Positions 1-6,801 of a DNA stretch of 10,968 nucleotides are shown one piece after another. A program made the position numbers and the translations under genes. This stretch comes from Oscillospiraceae bacterium (GTDB lineage Bacteria; Bacillota; Clostridia; Oscillospirales; Oscillospiraceae), in assembly GCA_016296635.1 (NCBI GenBank), contig JAEDIZ010000067.1, positions 1 to 10,968 of the forward strand, given 5' to 3'. Below the pieces are notes generated by a model that did not search any database, was not told the origin of the DNA, and saw only the letters and a program-made list of their open reading frames with translations. How positions within the stretch are numbered: the first letter of the stretch is position 1; each line of letters starts with the position of its first letter.

Positions 1-870
1 ATCAAGGTGCAGGAATCCCTGGACAGAAACAAATCCAAAGCATACCGCAAGCCCCGGAATAATGAAGCCTTGCTGACCGGTTTGGTGTATTGCTCCTGTG
101 GCGAAAGAATGTACCCCAAACTGTCCCAGCGCAAAACTGCTTCCGGTGAAGTCATTTACACCTATGTATGCAAGATGAAAGAGCGGAGCAAGCGGGAACG
201 CTGCAATCGCCGTAATGCCAACGGCAACATTTTGGATGCAGCGATCATTGAGCAAATCAAATCGCTAACAGACCACGACAGCAGCTTTATTGCCCAACTT
301 GCAAAGAGCCGGGAATTTTATACCGGCAAGCGGGAACAGTATGAGCGGCAGCTGGAGGAACTTCGGGTAGAACATGAGATGAACGAAAAAAACATCAATG
401 GTTTGATCGATTCTCTGGGTATGGTTGGTGACTCTATCGCCAAACCCCGTGTATTGAAGCGCATTGAAGAACTGTCCGATATAAACCGGGATGTGGAGAA
501 CCGTATCCATGAGCTGGAAGGCTTGGTCAATGTCAATTCACTTACCGACGCTGAGTTCGATCTGCTGCGACAGATGCTGTCCATGTTCCGTACCAACATT
601 GATGATATGTCCATTGAGGAAAAGAGGGCAGCAATCAGAACCGTTGTCCGCAAAGTAATCTGGGACGGTGTGAATGCCCATGTGGTTCTGTTTGGTGCAG
701 ATGAGGGCGAGATTGAATTCCCAGATATGGATGACAGATTAGATCACTCTGACGACGAAAGTGGCGAAGAAGAACCCCTTGAAGCCTTTGCGGATGTCGA
801 TTATGAGGATTCTGAGTCAGAATGCTCTAATGTGGATTCTAAAAGTCCTTGGGGAGAGGATAGCAAATGA
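1..870 (+). CDS. Large serine recombinase, C-terminal part (5' end outside window); probable sigK-element excisionase (SpoIVCA-like)
   Basis: The frame is open from base 1, so the gene begins upstream and the catalytic resolvase domain with its nucleophilic serine is not visible. Numbering from the first Met in view (base 7), the segment ALLTGLVYCSCGERM (21-35) with C29, C31, C55 and C66 is the recombinase zinc beta-ribbon of large serine recombinases. Residues about 100-172 are rich in E, R, L and K in heptad-like order (REQYERQLEELR, IEELSDINRDVENRIHELEGL), matching the coiled-coil region of this family. About the last 55 residues form an unusually acidic tail (DDESGEEEP, DYEDSESE) that I do not recognise. 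Family knowledge: these enzymes perform site-specific integration and excision between short core sites. The stop TGA (868-870) lies inside the AATGA core where sigK resumes, so the likely role is excision of the element from sigK during sporulation. This role is inferred from position; an ordinary prophage or ICE integrase using sigK as target is the alternative. Confidence 0.9.
   Translation: MKVQESLDRNKSKAYRKPRNNEALLTGLVYCSCGERMYPKLSQRKTASGEVIYTYVCKMKERSKRERCNRRNANGNILDAAIIEQIKSLTDHDSSFIAQLAKSREFYTGKREQYERQLEELRVEHEMNEKNINGLIDSLGMVGDSIAKPRVLKRIEELSDINRDVENRIHELEGLVNVNSLTDAEFDLLRQMLSMFRTNIDDMSIEEKRAAIRTVVRKVIWDGVNAHVVLFGADEGEIEFPDMDDRLDHSDDESGEEEPLEAFADVDYEDSESECSNVDSKSPWGEDSK
1..870 (+). 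mobile_element. Right end of a skin-like element interrupting sigK
   Basis: Everything left of the AATGA pentamer belongs to inserted DNA: a serine recombinase gene runs right up to the boundary, and bases just beyond it encode the truncated C-terminal part of sigma-K. Only this end lies in the window, so size, cargo and the other junction are unknown. The boundary is placed by where sigma-E/K family homology starts (NEILM); residues encoded immediately upstream in that frame (GERIA) do not match the family's usual CIE. Known comparators are the skin element of B. subtilis and skinCd of C. difficile. Whether this element is domesticated or an active mobile element cannot be told from this end. 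Confidence 0.75.
866..870 (+). other. Candidate recombination core AATGA at the element/sigK junction
   Basis: The pentamer AATGA is the point where sigma-K coding sequence resumes: in the sigK frame it is read AAT GA(G), the conserved Asn-Glu of the NEILM motif. The same five bases include the recombinase stop codon TGA. From memory of the B. subtilis skin literature, recombination there takes place between two copies of a five-base AATGA at the same codons, so the match in both sequence and position is striking. A second copy is expected after the Ile-Glu codons of the 5' sigK half, off the left edge. Confidence 0.7.
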
Positions 871-1225
871 GATTCTGATGTATTTCAGATCGCAGAAGAA
901 AACCGCAACGGATGTTTCCCTCTCCGACTGCATTGAAACCGGAAAAGACGGGACCGCTCTTTCATTGATGGATGTCATATGCTCGGATAAAGATCTTTTT
1001 GAAGATCTCAGCACGCGCGAAATGCACAGAAAACTGTACGAGGTAATGGATTCGGTTCTGACACAGAGAGAAAAAACAGTTGTGATTCTGCGATACGGGC
1101 TCGGTGACAGAAAACCGCTCACCCAACGGGAAATTGCGGATAAACTCGGAATATCCCGTTCCTACATTTCCCGGATTGAAAAAAAGGCGCTGAATAATCT
1201 GCGTGATGCACTCAGTATGCATTGA
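866..1225 (+). CDS. sigK: RNA polymerase sigma-K, 3' part of split gene (region 4 present, N-terminal half absent)
   Basis: From AAT at 866 the frame reads NEILMYFRSQKKT, then SLSDCIETGKDG, then a full region 4 with LTQREIADKLGISRS and RIEKKALNNLR, ending at TGA 1223-1225 (119 codons). This is the order in sigma-E/sigma-K: NEILM closes region 2.4, followed by a short linker and the region 4 helix-turn-helix that reads the -35 element. Core-binding and -10-recognition regions are missing, so the fragment cannot act alone. The frame is open upstream to ATG 761, but that part is recombinase DNA in another frame and resembles no sigma factor; it should not be annotated as gene. It corresponds to the B. 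subtilis spoIIIC half-gene. Sigma-K directs late mother-cell transcription (coat and cortex maturation). DC and TG in SDCIETGKDG replace the more usual DP and TD, so some divergence exists. No strong terminator follows. Confidence 0.85.
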   Translation, partial: NEILMYFRSQKKTATDVSLSDCIETGKDGTALSLMDVICSDKDLFEDLSTREMHRKLYEVMDSVLTQREKTVVILRYGLGDRKPLTQREIADKLGISRSYISRIEKKALNNLRDALSMH

Positions 1226-1429
1226 GCATTGTATAAAAATAATGAACTTTTCACAAACTCCGAATAAAATTCCGCTATGTTTCTGCTTTACAAACTTCTG
1301 CAGAATACATTTTGTTTCTTATTTCCTTCAATTATTGCCACATTTTACAAAGCATCGTTCCCGCAGAACCGCCATTATGTTAAAAACCGATAAACATTGT
1401 GGTATCCGAAAAAATGTTGCATTATGCAC

Positions 1430-1458
1430 TTGACATATGCAAAAAATATTCATATAAT
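1430..1458 (+). promoter_or_regulatory. Consensus sigma-A promoter of the arginine operon
   Basis: TTGACA (1430-1435) and TATAAT (1453-1458) both match the vegetative consensus perfectly and are separated by exactly 17 bp. Transcription should begin near 1465, giving a leader of about 45 nt before argG. The rest of the 284-bp gap after sigK (1226-1429) is AT-rich; I see no gene or clear terminator there, only a 10-bp palindrome TTCTGCAGAA at 1296-1305. The leader is too short for a T-box or riboswitch. Confidence 0.85.
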
Positions 1459-1477
1459 CTGCATATCAAATAACAAT

Positions 1478-1495
1478 ATCGAATATATATTCACA
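1478..1495 (+). promoter_or_regulatory. Candidate ARG box (ArgR/AhrC operator)
   Basis: Bases 1480-1493 read CGAATATATATTCA, one mismatch from the ARG box core TGAATWWWWATTCA, and contain the perfect 12-bp palindrome GAATATATATTC (1481-1492). The site sits just downstream of the predicted start point and just upstream of the Shine-Dalgarno AGGAGG (1497-1502), suitable for arginine-dependent repression. A weaker half-matching copy (TGCAAAAAATATTCA, 1438-1452) lies between the -35 and -10 elements; paired boxes are usual for ArgR hexamers. No argR gene is in the window. Confidence 0.6.
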
Positions 1496-1509
1496 TAGGA
1501 GGAATTATC

Positions 1510-2730
1510 ATGAATAAAAAAGAAATTAAGAAAGTCGTTCTCGCCTATTCCGGCGGTCTGGACACTTCCATTATCATTCCCTGGCTGAAGGAAAACTACA
1601 ACAACCCCGAAATCATCGCTGTTGCCGGCAATGTCGGTCAGAATGACGAGCTTGAAGGTCTGGAAGAAAAGGCCATCAAGACCGGTGCTTCCAAGCTGAT
1701 CGTTGCTGATCTCACCGATGAAATGGTCGATGACATCATCATCCCGGCTCTGAAGATGGATGCCAAGTACGAAAAGTACCTCCTCGGTACCGCTTTTGCC
1801 CGTCCCGTTATCGGCAAGAAGCTGGCTGAGATTGCTATCGCCGAAGGCGCTGACGCAATCGTTCACGGCTGCACCGGCAAGGGCAACGACCAGGTTCGTT
1901 TTGAGCTGGCCATCAAGCGTTTTGCTCCTGACATGAAGATCATCGCTCCGTGGCGTGAGTGGAACATCAAGTCCAGAGACGAAGAGATCGACTATGCTGA
2001 GGCTCACAATGTTCCTCTGAAGATCACCCGTGAAACCAACTACTCCAAGGATAAGAACCTGTGGCATCTGAGCCATGAAGGCCTTGATCTCGAAGATCCT
2101 GCCAATGAGCCGAATCTCGACAAGGAAAAGTTCCTGGAAATGAGCGTTTCCCCCTATCAGGCACCCGACACCCCCACCCTTGTTTCCATTGATTTCGAAG
2201 CAGGCGCTCCTGTCGCTGTCAACGGCGAAAAGATGAAGGCCAGCAAGATCATCGAAAAGCTCAATGAGCTCGGCGGCGCAAACGGCATCGGCATTCTCGA
2301 CATCGTTGAGAACAGACTCATCGGCATGAAGGATCACGGCATCTACGAAACTCCGGGCGGCACGATCCTCTACTTCGCTCATGAGCAGCTCGAAATGCTC
2401 ACCGTTGATAAAGAGACCATGCATCTGAAGCAGAAGCTCGCTGTTGACTATGCCGACATGATCTACAACGGCAAGTGGTACACTCCGCTGCAGGAAGCTC
2501 TGACCGCTTTCGCAAACGAAGCCAACAAGAATGTCACCGGCACCGTAAAACTGAAGCTCTACAAGGGCAACATGATCAACGCCGGTATCACCTCTCCCTG
2601 CTCCCTGTATTCCGAAAACCTCGTCACCTTCGGCGAGAGCGATTACGATCAGGCTCAGGCAGGCGGCTTCATCAACATCTGGGGTCTGCCCACCAAGGTT
2701 CAGGCTCTGCGCGAAAAGGGTATGCTTTAA
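1510..2730 (+). CDS. argG: Argininosuccinate synthase
   Basis: This cytoplasmic enzyme condenses citrulline and aspartate with ATP to argininosuccinate, the penultimate step of arginine synthesis. The protein has 406 residues, the normal length. The N-terminal ATP-pyrophosphatase P-loop AYSGGLDTS is at 12-20, followed by the family motif LGTAFARP (92-99) and the substrate-binding GCTGKGNDQVRFE at 120-132. The ATG at 1510 is chosen because a perfect AGGAGG (1497-1502) lies 7 bases upstream. It is the first gene of an operon with argH, transporter genes and argF, and is separated from argH by 118 bases that contain a hairpin. Control by ArgR is inferred from the box just upstream of its ribosome binding site. 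Codon use is rich in GCT, CTG and AAG, consistent with good expression. Identity is secure. Confidence 0.98.
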   Translation: MNKKEIKKVVLAYSGGLDTSIIIPWLKENYNNPEIIAVAGNVGQNDELEGLEEKAIKTGASKLIVADLTDEMVDDIIIPALKMDAKYEKYLLGTAFARPVIGKKLAEIAIAEGADAIVHGCTGKGNDQVRFELAIKRFAPDMKIIAPWREWNIKSRDEEIDYAEAHNVPLKITRETNYSKDKNLWHLSHEGLDLEDPANEPNLDKEKFLEMSVSPYQAPDTPTLVSIDFEAGAPVAVNGEKMKASKIIEKLNELGGANGIGILDIVENRLIGMKDHGIYETPGGTILYFAHEQLEMLTVDKETMHLKQKLAVDYADMIYNGKWYTPLQEALTAFANEANKNVTGTVKLKLYKGNMINAGITSPCSLYSENLVTFGESDYDQAQAGGFINIWGLPTKVQALREKGML

Positions 2731-2753
2731 TATACCGAAATCTTTATGACAGC

Positions 2754-2788
2754 TGCGTGTGGGGGTCAGAAATCATGGCTCCCACGCA
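2754..2788 (+). other. Stable hairpin between argG and argH
   Basis: TGCG (2754-2757) pairs with CGCA (2785-2788) and, across a two-base bulge, TGGGGGTC (2760-2767) pairs with GGCTCCCA (2777-2784), with G-T pairs, around a short loop. No T tract follows (TTGCCATAATTA), so it is not a convincing terminator. It may protect or process the message and set different amounts of argG and argH. Function is unproven. Confidence 0.45.
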
Positions 2789-2848
2789 TTGCCATAATTA
2801 CGGAGTTTATCAAGAACTTCAAAGAATCCTGAAAACGAGGTTAAAACG

Positions 2849-4228
2849 ATGGCAAAGCTTTGGGCCGGACGAACCGCCGGCATGACCGATAAAATTGCAG
2901 ATGACTTTAATTCCTCCATTCACTTTGACTGCAAGATGTACCAGCAGGACATCGAAGGCAGCATAGCGCATGCAGCCATGCTTGGCGCAAAAGGCATTCT
3001 GAGCGCAGACGAGGCACAGGCACTCATTGACGGTCTGGATGAAATTCTGAACGATCTGCAAAGCGGCGCACTTGAATTTGATCTCAGCTGTGAAGATATC
3101 CATATGTTTGTCGAGCAGGTGCTGACTGAAAGACTCGGTGATCTCGGCAAAAAGCTGCATACGGCCAGAAGCCGAAACGATCAGGTCGCGCTGGATCTTC
3201 GCATGTATCTTCGTGCGCAGGGTCAGGAGCTGCTGGAGCAGATCTATGATCTGCTCGCTGCCATCGAGCAGAAGGCCGAACAGTATAAGACTGCTATCAT
3301 GCCGGGCTATACACATCTGCAAAGAGCGCAGCCGATCCTCTTTTCCCATCAGCTGCTGGCCTATTCCATGATGCTGCTGCGCGATGCTGACCGTCTGAAG
3401 GACTGTATGAATCGAATGAATGTCAGTCCCATCGGCTCCTGCGCACTGGCTGGCACAACATATGACACCGATCGGGAATTTGAAGCGAAGCAGTTGGGAT
3501 TTGATTCTGTCTGCCTCAATTCCATCGACGGCGTTTCAGACCGCGATTTTGTTGTGGAAATGCTCTCCTGCATCGCCATCATCATGATGCATCTGAGCCG
3601 TTTCTCCGAGGAGATCATCCTTTGGTCAAGCTGGGAATTTAAGTTCATCGAGCTGGATGATGCTTATACCACCGGCTCTTCTATCATGCCGCAGAAGAAG
3701 AATCCCGACATGGCAGAGCTTGTTCGCGGCAAGACCGGTCGCGTCTACGGCGATCTGATGGCGTTGCTTACAACTCTCAAGGGTCTGCCCCTCGCCTATA
3801 ACAAGGACATGCAGGAAGACAAGGAAGCCATTTTCGACGCATTGGAAACCGTGCAGATGTGCCTTTCCGTATTCACGCCGATGATCGCTACCATGCGGGC
3901 GCTACCCGAAAACATGAAAAAAGCCGCACAGACCGGCTTTATCAACGCCACCGATCTGGCGGATTATCTTGTCGGCAAGGGTCTTCCCTTCCGATCCGCC
4001 TATAAGGTTTCCGGTCAGTTGGTAGCCAAATGTATTGCTGAAAAGAAAACACTTGAAACACTTTCTCTCAGCGAATACCAATCCGTCAGTCCGTTGTTTG
4101 AAAACGATGTGTTTGACGCAATTGATCTTGAGAACTGCGTAGCCAGACGAAGCTCTCTCGGCGGCACATCCCCCGCATCTGTAGAAATGCAGCTGCAGTA
4201 CGTCAGAAACGCAATCAAACAGAAATAA
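2849..4228 (+). CDS. argH: Argininosuccinate lyase
   Basis: This enzyme splits argininosuccinate into arginine and fumarate, the last step of the pathway; it belongs to the fumarase/aspartase superfamily and normally forms a cytoplasmic homotetramer. At 459 residues the protein is of normal length. Visible are the N-terminal LWAGR (4-8), EDIHMFVE (82-89), the substrate-binding ARSRNDQV (106-113), the catalytic-region TH at 155-156, and the superfamily signature GSSIMPQKKNPD (276-287). The ATG at 2849 is preceded by a modest CGAGG (2836-2840) at 8 bases; the next in-frame Met (GMTDK) would remove LWAGR, so the first start is preferred. It follows argG in the same direction, and the next gene starts 19 bases after its stop, indicating cotranscription. 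Nothing appears broken. Confidence 0.98.
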   Translation: MAKLWAGRTAGMTDKIADDFNSSIHFDCKMYQQDIEGSIAHAAMLGAKGILSADEAQALIDGLDEILNDLQSGALEFDLSCEDIHMFVEQVLTERLGDLGKKLHTARSRNDQVALDLRMYLRAQGQELLEQIYDLLAAIEQKAEQYKTAIMPGYTHLQRAQPILFSHQLLAYSMMLLRDADRLKDCMNRMNVSPIGSCALAGTTYDTDREFEAKQLGFDSVCLNSIDGVSDRDFVVEMLSCIAIIMMHLSRFSEEIILWSSWEFKFIELDDAYTTGSSIMPQKKNPDMAELVRGKTGRVYGDLMALLTTLKGLPLAYNKDMQEDKEAIFDALETVQMCLSVFTPMIATMRALPENMKKAAQTGFINATDLADYLVGKGLPFRSAYKVSGQLVAKCIAEKKTLETLSLSEYQSVSPLFENDVFDAIDLENCVARRSSLGGTSPASVEMQLQYVRNAIKQK

Positions 4229-4247
4229 ATAAAAAGGAGAATATACT

Positions 4248-5009
4248 ATGAAAAAGATCATTTCCATTGTCCTCTGTCTCGCTATGCTGATGCTTCTTTG
4301 TGCCTGCTCCGGCGGCAACAGTCTCAGCGCTATTCAGAAAAAAGGCAAAATGACCGTTGCAACCTCCCCCGACTTCCCTCCCTTTGAATCTCTTGAGGGC
4401 GGCAAAATCGTTGGTATTGAAGTAGACATTATGGATCTCGTTGCCGAGAAGCTCGGCGTAGAAACCGAATTTGTTCAGATGGACTTCGAATCCGTTCTGC
4501 CCGGTGTTCAGGCTGGCAAATTTGACGTCGGCATGAGCGGCATCACCGTCACCGAGGATCGGCAGAAAAACGCCGACTTCACCACTCCCTACTTCATGGC
4601 TTCTCAGGCCATCGTTGTTCTCGTTGATTCCCCCATCACCTGCAAGGCCGATCTGGAAGGCAAGAAGATCTCCGTGCAGACCGGCACCACCGCAGAAGAA
4701 TACTGCATGGCAAACGGTTATGAAGTTCTTGCATATCAGGCCAACAATGACGCATCCAGCGCACTGACCACCGGTAAGGTTGACGCATGGGTCGTTGATA
4801 ACGAAGTCGCTGTCGCACTGGTCGCAGAACTCGGCGGACAGGCCAAGGTTCTGGACGAAGCCATGACGCAGGAACCCTACGCTTTCGCTTTTGCAAAGGG
4901 CAGCGGTGAGCTGGTCGAAGCCTTCAACAGCGCACTTTCCGAGCTGATTGCAGACGGCAGCGTGGAAGCAATCTTTGAAAACTACGGCGTACCTTATGTC
5001 GGACCGTAA
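4248..5009 (+). CDS. Polar amino acid ABC transporter, substrate-binding lipoprotein
   Basis: The 253-residue protein starts with a lipoprotein signal: KK, a hydrophobic stretch, and the lipobox L-C-A-C with lipidated Cys20, placing it on the outer face of the membrane. The mature part is a family 3 solute-binding protein: TVATSPDFPPFE (36-47), GIEVDIMDLVAEKLG (56-70), MSGIT (96-100), then Arg105 in TEDRQK, which in this family holds the substrate carboxylate, and Asp184 in VVDNEVA, which usually holds its amino group. Substrate is therefore an L-amino acid. The arg genes on both sides suggest arginine, ornithine or citrulline, but cystine, glutamine or lysine binders look alike, so specificity is inference. 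Ribosome binding site AAGGAGA (4234-4240) supports the start. The permease follows after 15 bases. Confidence 0.93.
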   Translation: MKKIISIVLCLAMLMLLCACSGGNSLSAIQKKGKMTVATSPDFPPFESLEGGKIVGIEVDIMDLVAEKLGVETEFVQMDFESVLPGVQAGKFDVGMSGITVTEDRQKNADFTTPYFMASQAIVVLVDSPITCKADLEGKKISVQTGTTAEEYCMANGYEVLAYQANNDASSALTTGKVDAWVVDNEVAVALVAELGGQAKVLDEAMTQEPYAFAFAKGSGELVEAFNSALSELIADGSVEAIFENYGVPYVGP

Positions 5010-5024
5010 TCATCGGAGGAATTT

Positions 5025-5732
5025 ATGAACCAGATTCAGCAGTTTTTTCAGAACTGGGGTTCGCAGCTTTACAGCACCTTTATCAAGGATGACCGCTATA
5101 AAATGCTGATTTCCGGTCTGGGAAACACCATCATCATCACGCTCGGTGCTTTGGCCATCGGCGTCATCATCGGTGTACTGATTTCCGTCATCAAGTTTCT
5201 TGCGGAGGACAACCGAGCCCTGAAGCCGCTTGCAGCAATCTGTGATTTTTACGTCACGGCCATCCGCGGCATCCCCGTGGTCGTTCTGCTTCTGATCTTC
5301 TATTTTGTCATTCTGAAATCGGCGGACGGCATCACCACAGGCATCATCACCTTCGGTATCAATTCCGGCGCATATATGGCAGAGATCATCCGCGGCGGCA
5401 TTGACGCTGTTGACGGCGGACAGACAGAAGCTGCAAGAAGCCTCGGTATGACAAGACTGCAGTCCATGTGGCACATCATTCTGCCGCAGGCCGTCAAGAA
5501 CATCCTCCCTGCCATCGGCAATGAAATGATTGCGCTTCTGAAAGAGACCGCCGTCGCAGGCTACGTTGCCGTACAGGATCTGACCAGATCCGCAAACCTC
5601 ATTCGAAACAACACCTATGATGCCGTGAATCCCCTGATGGTCACTGCAATCGTTTATCTGGTGTTGGTCGTTCTGCTGACGCAGATGCTCGGAAAATTTG
5701 AAAAACGGCTGGCACGCAGTTCCAAGCGTTAA
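5025..5732 (+). CDS. Polar amino acid ABC transporter, membrane permease (HisM/GlnP type)
   Basis: The 235-residue membrane protein fits the HisM/GlnP family. Hydrophobic segments lie near 29-56, 73-98, 103-121 and 203-222, with at least one more weakly hydrophobic span between. The family signature YVTAIRGIPVVVLLL (76-90) and the EAA loop, with EAARSLG at 135-141 and ILP at 152-154, are clear; the EAA loop docks onto the ATP-binding subunit. GGAGG at 5015-5019 supports ATG 5025. It partners the preceding lipoprotein. No ATPase gene (GlnQ/HisP type) follows: the next gene, 34 bases on, is argF. The permease probably homodimerises, as related single-permease systems do, and borrows or is supplied with an ATPase from elsewhere. 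Substrate is unproven; import of an arginine-pathway amino acid is the contextual guess. Confidence 0.94.
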   Translation: MNQIQQFFQNWGSQLYSTFIKDDRYKMLISGLGNTIIITLGALAIGVIIGVLISVIKFLAEDNRALKPLAAICDFYVTAIRGIPVVVLLLIFYFVILKSADGITTGIITFGINSGAYMAEIIRGGIDAVDGGQTEAARSLGMTRLQSMWHIILPQAVKNILPAIGNEMIALLKETAVAGYVAVQDLTRSANLIRNNTYDAVNPLMVTAIVYLVLVVLLTQMLGKFEKRLARSSKR

Positions 5733-5766
5733 GCCCGCCATTCACAGGAAAAGATAGGAGAAAGAA

Positions 5767-6759
5767 ATGAAAGTTGGTGAATTGAAGGGTCAGAGCTTTC
5801 TGAAGCTTCTCGACTTTACTCCCGAACAGATTCAGGGTTTTATTGATCTTGCCGCAGAACTCAAGGCAATGAAAAAGAGCGGTCAGCCGCATCGTTACTG
5901 CGAGGGAAAAAATATTGCTCTGATTTTTGAAAAGACCTCTACCCGTACCCGCTGCGCCTTTGAAGTTGCGGGAGCTGATCTCGGTATGCATCCCGTATAT
6001 CTTGATCCCTCCGGTTCTCAGATCGGCAAAAAGGAATCCATTGCAGATACCGCTCGCGTGCTCGGCCGTATGTTTGACGGCATCGAATACCGCGGCTTCG
6101 GCCAGGAAATCGTGGAAGAGCTCGCAAAATATGCAGGTGTTCCCGTTTGGAACGGTCTGACCAACGAATTCCATCCGACGCAGATTCTCGCAGACTTCCT
6201 CACCGTTCAGGAGCATTTCGGCTCTCTCAAGGGCAAGAAGCTCGTCTATATGGGTGATGCACGTTACAACATGGGCAATTCCCTCATGGTTGGCTGCGCA
6301 AAGATGGGTATGCACTTTGTTGCCTGCGCTCCGGAATCCTACTTCCCCGGCAAGGAACTGATTGAAACCTGTCAGAAGATCGCCGCCGAGACCGGCGCTG
6401 TGCTTGAATTTGAAACCGATCCCAAGAAGGCTGTCAAAGACGCACATGTTATTTACACCGATGTCTGGGTTTCCATGGGCGAGCCCGATTCCGTATGGCA
6501 GGAACGCATTCAGGACCTTACTCCCTATCGTGTCACCTCCGAGCTGATGCAGATCGCCGGCGAACAGTGCCGCTTCATGCACTGTCTGCCCGCTTTCCAC
6601 GATCTCGGCACAAAGATAGGTGCAGAGGTCCACAGCAAGTTCGGCATTGATTGCATGGAAGTCACGGACGAAGTCTTTGAAAGCGCACAGTCCATCGTCT
6701 TCGACGAAGCAGAAAACCGCATGCATACCATCAAGGCTGTTATGGCCGCTACTCTTTAA
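5767..6759 (+). CDS. argF: Ornithine carbamoyltransferase (anabolic context)
   Basis: This enzyme transfers the carbamoyl group of carbamoyl phosphate to ornithine, giving citrulline, the substrate of ArgG. The 330-residue protein has the carbamoyl-phosphate site STRTR (58-62), HPTQ (136-139), the ornithine-side loop SMG (236-238) and the catalytic HCLPAFH (272-278) with Cys273. The C-terminal MEVTDEVFES and FDEAENRMHTIKAV are typical. These motifs separate it from aspartate carbamoyltransferase and from N-acetylornithine variants. ATG 5767 follows a purine-rich GATAGGAGAAAG. It is the last gene of the operon and is followed 12 bases later by a strong terminator. With argG and argH it forms the ornithine-to-arginine arm; argC, J, B and D are absent from the window. 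A catabolic arcB role is less likely, since no arcA or arcC is present. Confidence 0.96.
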   Translation: MKVGELKGQSFLKLLDFTPEQIQGFIDLAAELKAMKKSGQPHRYCEGKNIALIFEKTSTRTRCAFEVAGADLGMHPVYLDPSGSQIGKKESIADTARVLGRMFDGIEYRGFGQEIVEELAKYAGVPVWNGLTNEFHPTQILADFLTVQEHFGSLKGKKLVYMGDARYNMGNSLMVGCAKMGMHFVACAPESYFPGKELIETCQKIAAETGAVLEFETDPKKAVKDAHVIYTDVWVSMGEPDSVWQERIQDLTPYRVTSELMQIAGEQCRFMHCLPAFHDLGTKIGAEVHSKFGIDCMEVTDEVFESAQSIVFDEAENRMHTIKAVMAATL

Positions 6760-6771
6760 TCAGAATCAGAA

Positions 6772-6801
6772 AAGCGGACGGGATTCCCGTCCGCTTCTTT
6801 A
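6772..6801 (+). terminator. Rho-independent terminator of the arginine operon, probably bidirectional
   Basis: AAGCGGACGGG (6772-6782) and CCCGTCCGCTT (6786-6796) form a perfect 11-bp stem with loop ATT, followed by CTTTA. On the opposite strand the stem is followed by TTCTGATT, and the convergent LysR gene stops at 6802, only a few bases away, so one hairpin probably ends both transcripts. Confidence 0.88.

Noticed and set aside
761..865. N-terminal extension of the sigma-K fragment from ATG 761
   Set aside because: These 35 codons are the recombinase coding region in another frame, resemble no sigma factor region, and lack a ribosome binding site; the real N-terminal half should be on the far side of the element.
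1203..1433. 76-codon open frame after sigK
   Set aside because: It overlaps the end of sigK, has low-complexity AT-rich content, no good ribosome binding site and no family likeness.
1459..1509. T-box or arginine riboswitch ahead of argG
   Set aside because: The predicted leader is only about 45 nt and has no T-box sequence or terminator/antiterminator pair; an ARG box explains the region better.
1450..2424. Minus-strand 324-codon open frame opposite argG
   Set aside because: It covers the consensus promoter and argG itself and has no recognisable motif.
2475..2885. 136-codon plus-strand frame over the end of argG
   Set aside because: It is the argG coding sequence in another frame, rich in Arg and Ser as expected of a shifted reading.
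5641..6726. Minus-strand 361-codon open frame opposite argF
   Set aside because: It is a shadow of argF and the end of the permease gene, with no recognisable protein.
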